DNA of 6,538 nucleotides, taken from Candidatus Poseidoniaceae archaeon. GTDB lineage: Archaea > Thermoplasmatota > Poseidoniia > Poseidoniales > Poseidoniaceae. This document shows positions 6,288-6,538 of this stretch, in pieces (the stretch's first letter is position 1; every line of letters begins with the position of its first letter). Under the pieces are notes generated by a model that was not told where the DNA came from, did no database searches, and worked only from the letters and a program-made list of their open reading frames with translations. A program made the translations under genes and the position numbers. Location: assembly GCA_022452125.1 (NCBI GenBank), contig JAKURJ010000091.1, forward strand, positions 1 through 6,538, in the 5' to 3' direction.

Positions 6288-6305
6288 TGTTACACCAATG
6301 TTACA
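6288..6305. repeat. Direct repeat TGTTACA x2, 11-bp period
   Basis: TGTTACA occurs at 6288-6294 and again at 6299-6305. The period is 11 bp, about one helical turn, so both copies face the same side of the DNA. They lie just upstream of the TATA-like element of the minus-strand operon, a suitable place for a regulator or activator to bind. The match is exact over 7 bp and not beyond. Confidence 0.45.
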
Positions 6306-6386
6306 TTATATTGGGCTGGCCACGGTAAATCATTGCTCACTAAAGTAAAGGATAAGTCTGAAGGCTGAACCATACTTGGGCCAATC

Positions 6387-6538
6387 GTGCTCAAAGTCGC
6401 TTTACTTGGATGCGGCCGCTGGGGCCAGAACCACCTGAGGGTGCTCGCCTCTTTCAGAGAGAGAGGGATAATCGGTTACATAACAGCCATAGACACCTCA
6501 AAGTCGGCTAGGAAAGCCGCAATTTTAGCTGATGAAAC
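6387..6538 (+). CDS. Gfo/Idh/MocA-family NAD-dependent oxidoreductase (N-terminus, 3' truncated)
   Basis: Only the first 50 residues are in the window. They form the opening of a Rossmann fold: strand KVALLGCGRWGQNHLRVL (3-20) with the dinucleotide loop G8-C-G10-R-W-G13, a helix, and the second strand YITAID ending in D36, an acidic residue that usually favours NAD over NADP. The WGQNHLR wording is typical of sugar-nucleotide dehydrogenases of the WbpB/WlbA/GnnA kind, which oxidise the sugar C3. The start is GTG at 6387; an in-frame TGA at 6366-6368 leaves no other standard start. There is no clear ribosome site. Lying on the same strand as the DegT transaminase, it is a likely partner: dehydrogenase makes a 3-keto sugar nucleotide and transaminase aminates it. 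The exact substrate cannot be read from this fragment. Confidence 0.88.
   Translation, partial: MLKVALLGCGRWGQNHLRVLASFRERGIIGYITAIDTSKSARKAAILADE

Larger units (their letters stand above)
6238..6386. other. Divergent intergenic region between membrane gene and oxidoreductase
   Basis: These 149 bp separate the minus-strand membrane gene from the plus-strand oxidoreductase. The region is A/T-rich compared with the other divergent gap. It holds a TATA-like element for the minus strand, a 7-bp direct repeat, and a weak CCAAT (6295-6299) / ATTGG (6310-6314) inverted pair. For the plus strand the only candidates are TATATT at 6307-6312 and the purine-rich AGTAAAGGATAAG near 6345. I could not assign a clear promoter to the oxidoreductase. 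I see no coding frame here. Confidence 0.6.

Noticed and set aside
6295..6314. CCAAT ... ATTGG inverted pair
   Set aside because: The arms are only 5 bp with a 10-bp spacer, too short to claim as an operator or terminator on its own.

Overview
The window is a densely packed stretch of prokaryotic DNA holding seven protein genes, two of them cut by the window edges, and almost no spare sequence. I see no RNA gene, mobile element, CRISPR array or frameshift. The likely source is an uncultivated archaeon, possibly a planktonic marine euryarchaeon of the Marine Group II / Poseidoniales kind. The hints are a HerA/FtsK-type ATPase, arginine codons that are mostly AGA/AGG, an A/T-rich TATA-like element placed for a leaderless mRNA at about 6265, and alternative TTG and GTG starts. 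This is inference. The AceE, iodotyrosine-deiodinase-like and DegT proteins are all families shared with bacteria, so a bacterial host is not excluded.

Layout. (1) 1-963 (+): the C-terminal part of a homodimeric pyruvate dehydrogenase E1 (AceE). (2) 964-3980 (-): a two-gene operon of a HerA-like ATPase with a C-terminal membrane domain, followed by a flavin nitroreductase of the iodotyrosine deiodinase type. The two are joined by a TTGA stop/start overlap. The nitroreductase stop codon directly abuts the AceE stop codon. (3) 3981-4071: a 91-bp GC-rich divergent intergenic region (56 of 91 bases G or C by my count) with a perfect 7-3-7 inverted repeat at its middle and a hairpin beside each start codon. 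(4) 4072-5124 (+): a DegT/DnrJ/EryC1/StrS sugar aminotransferase. (5) 5102-6237 (-): a second two-gene operon of a two-TM membrane protein followed by a CYTH-domain protein, joined by TGATG. Its end overlaps the aminotransferase end by 23 bp. (6) 6238-6386: a divergent intergenic region with a TATA-like element and a 7-bp direct repeat. (7) 6387-6538 (+): the start of a Gfo/Idh/MocA NAD-dependent oxidoreductase, cut by the window end.

How they may work together. The DegT aminotransferase and the Gfo/Idh/MocA dehydrogenase are the classic pair for making 3-amino (or 2,3-diamino) nucleotide sugars: the dehydrogenase makes a 3-keto sugar and the transaminase aminates it. They share a strand but are separated by the inverted membrane/CYTH pair. 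The ATPase/deiodinase pairing and the membrane/CYTH pairing are translationally coupled but have no known functional link that I can name. The most unusual points are the AAGGAGG motif placed 19 nt before the aminotransferase start with a hairpin in between, the complete Glu/Tyr/Lys halotyrosine-binding triad in the nitroreductase, and the ATPase-membrane fusion without a HAS-barrel and without NurA.
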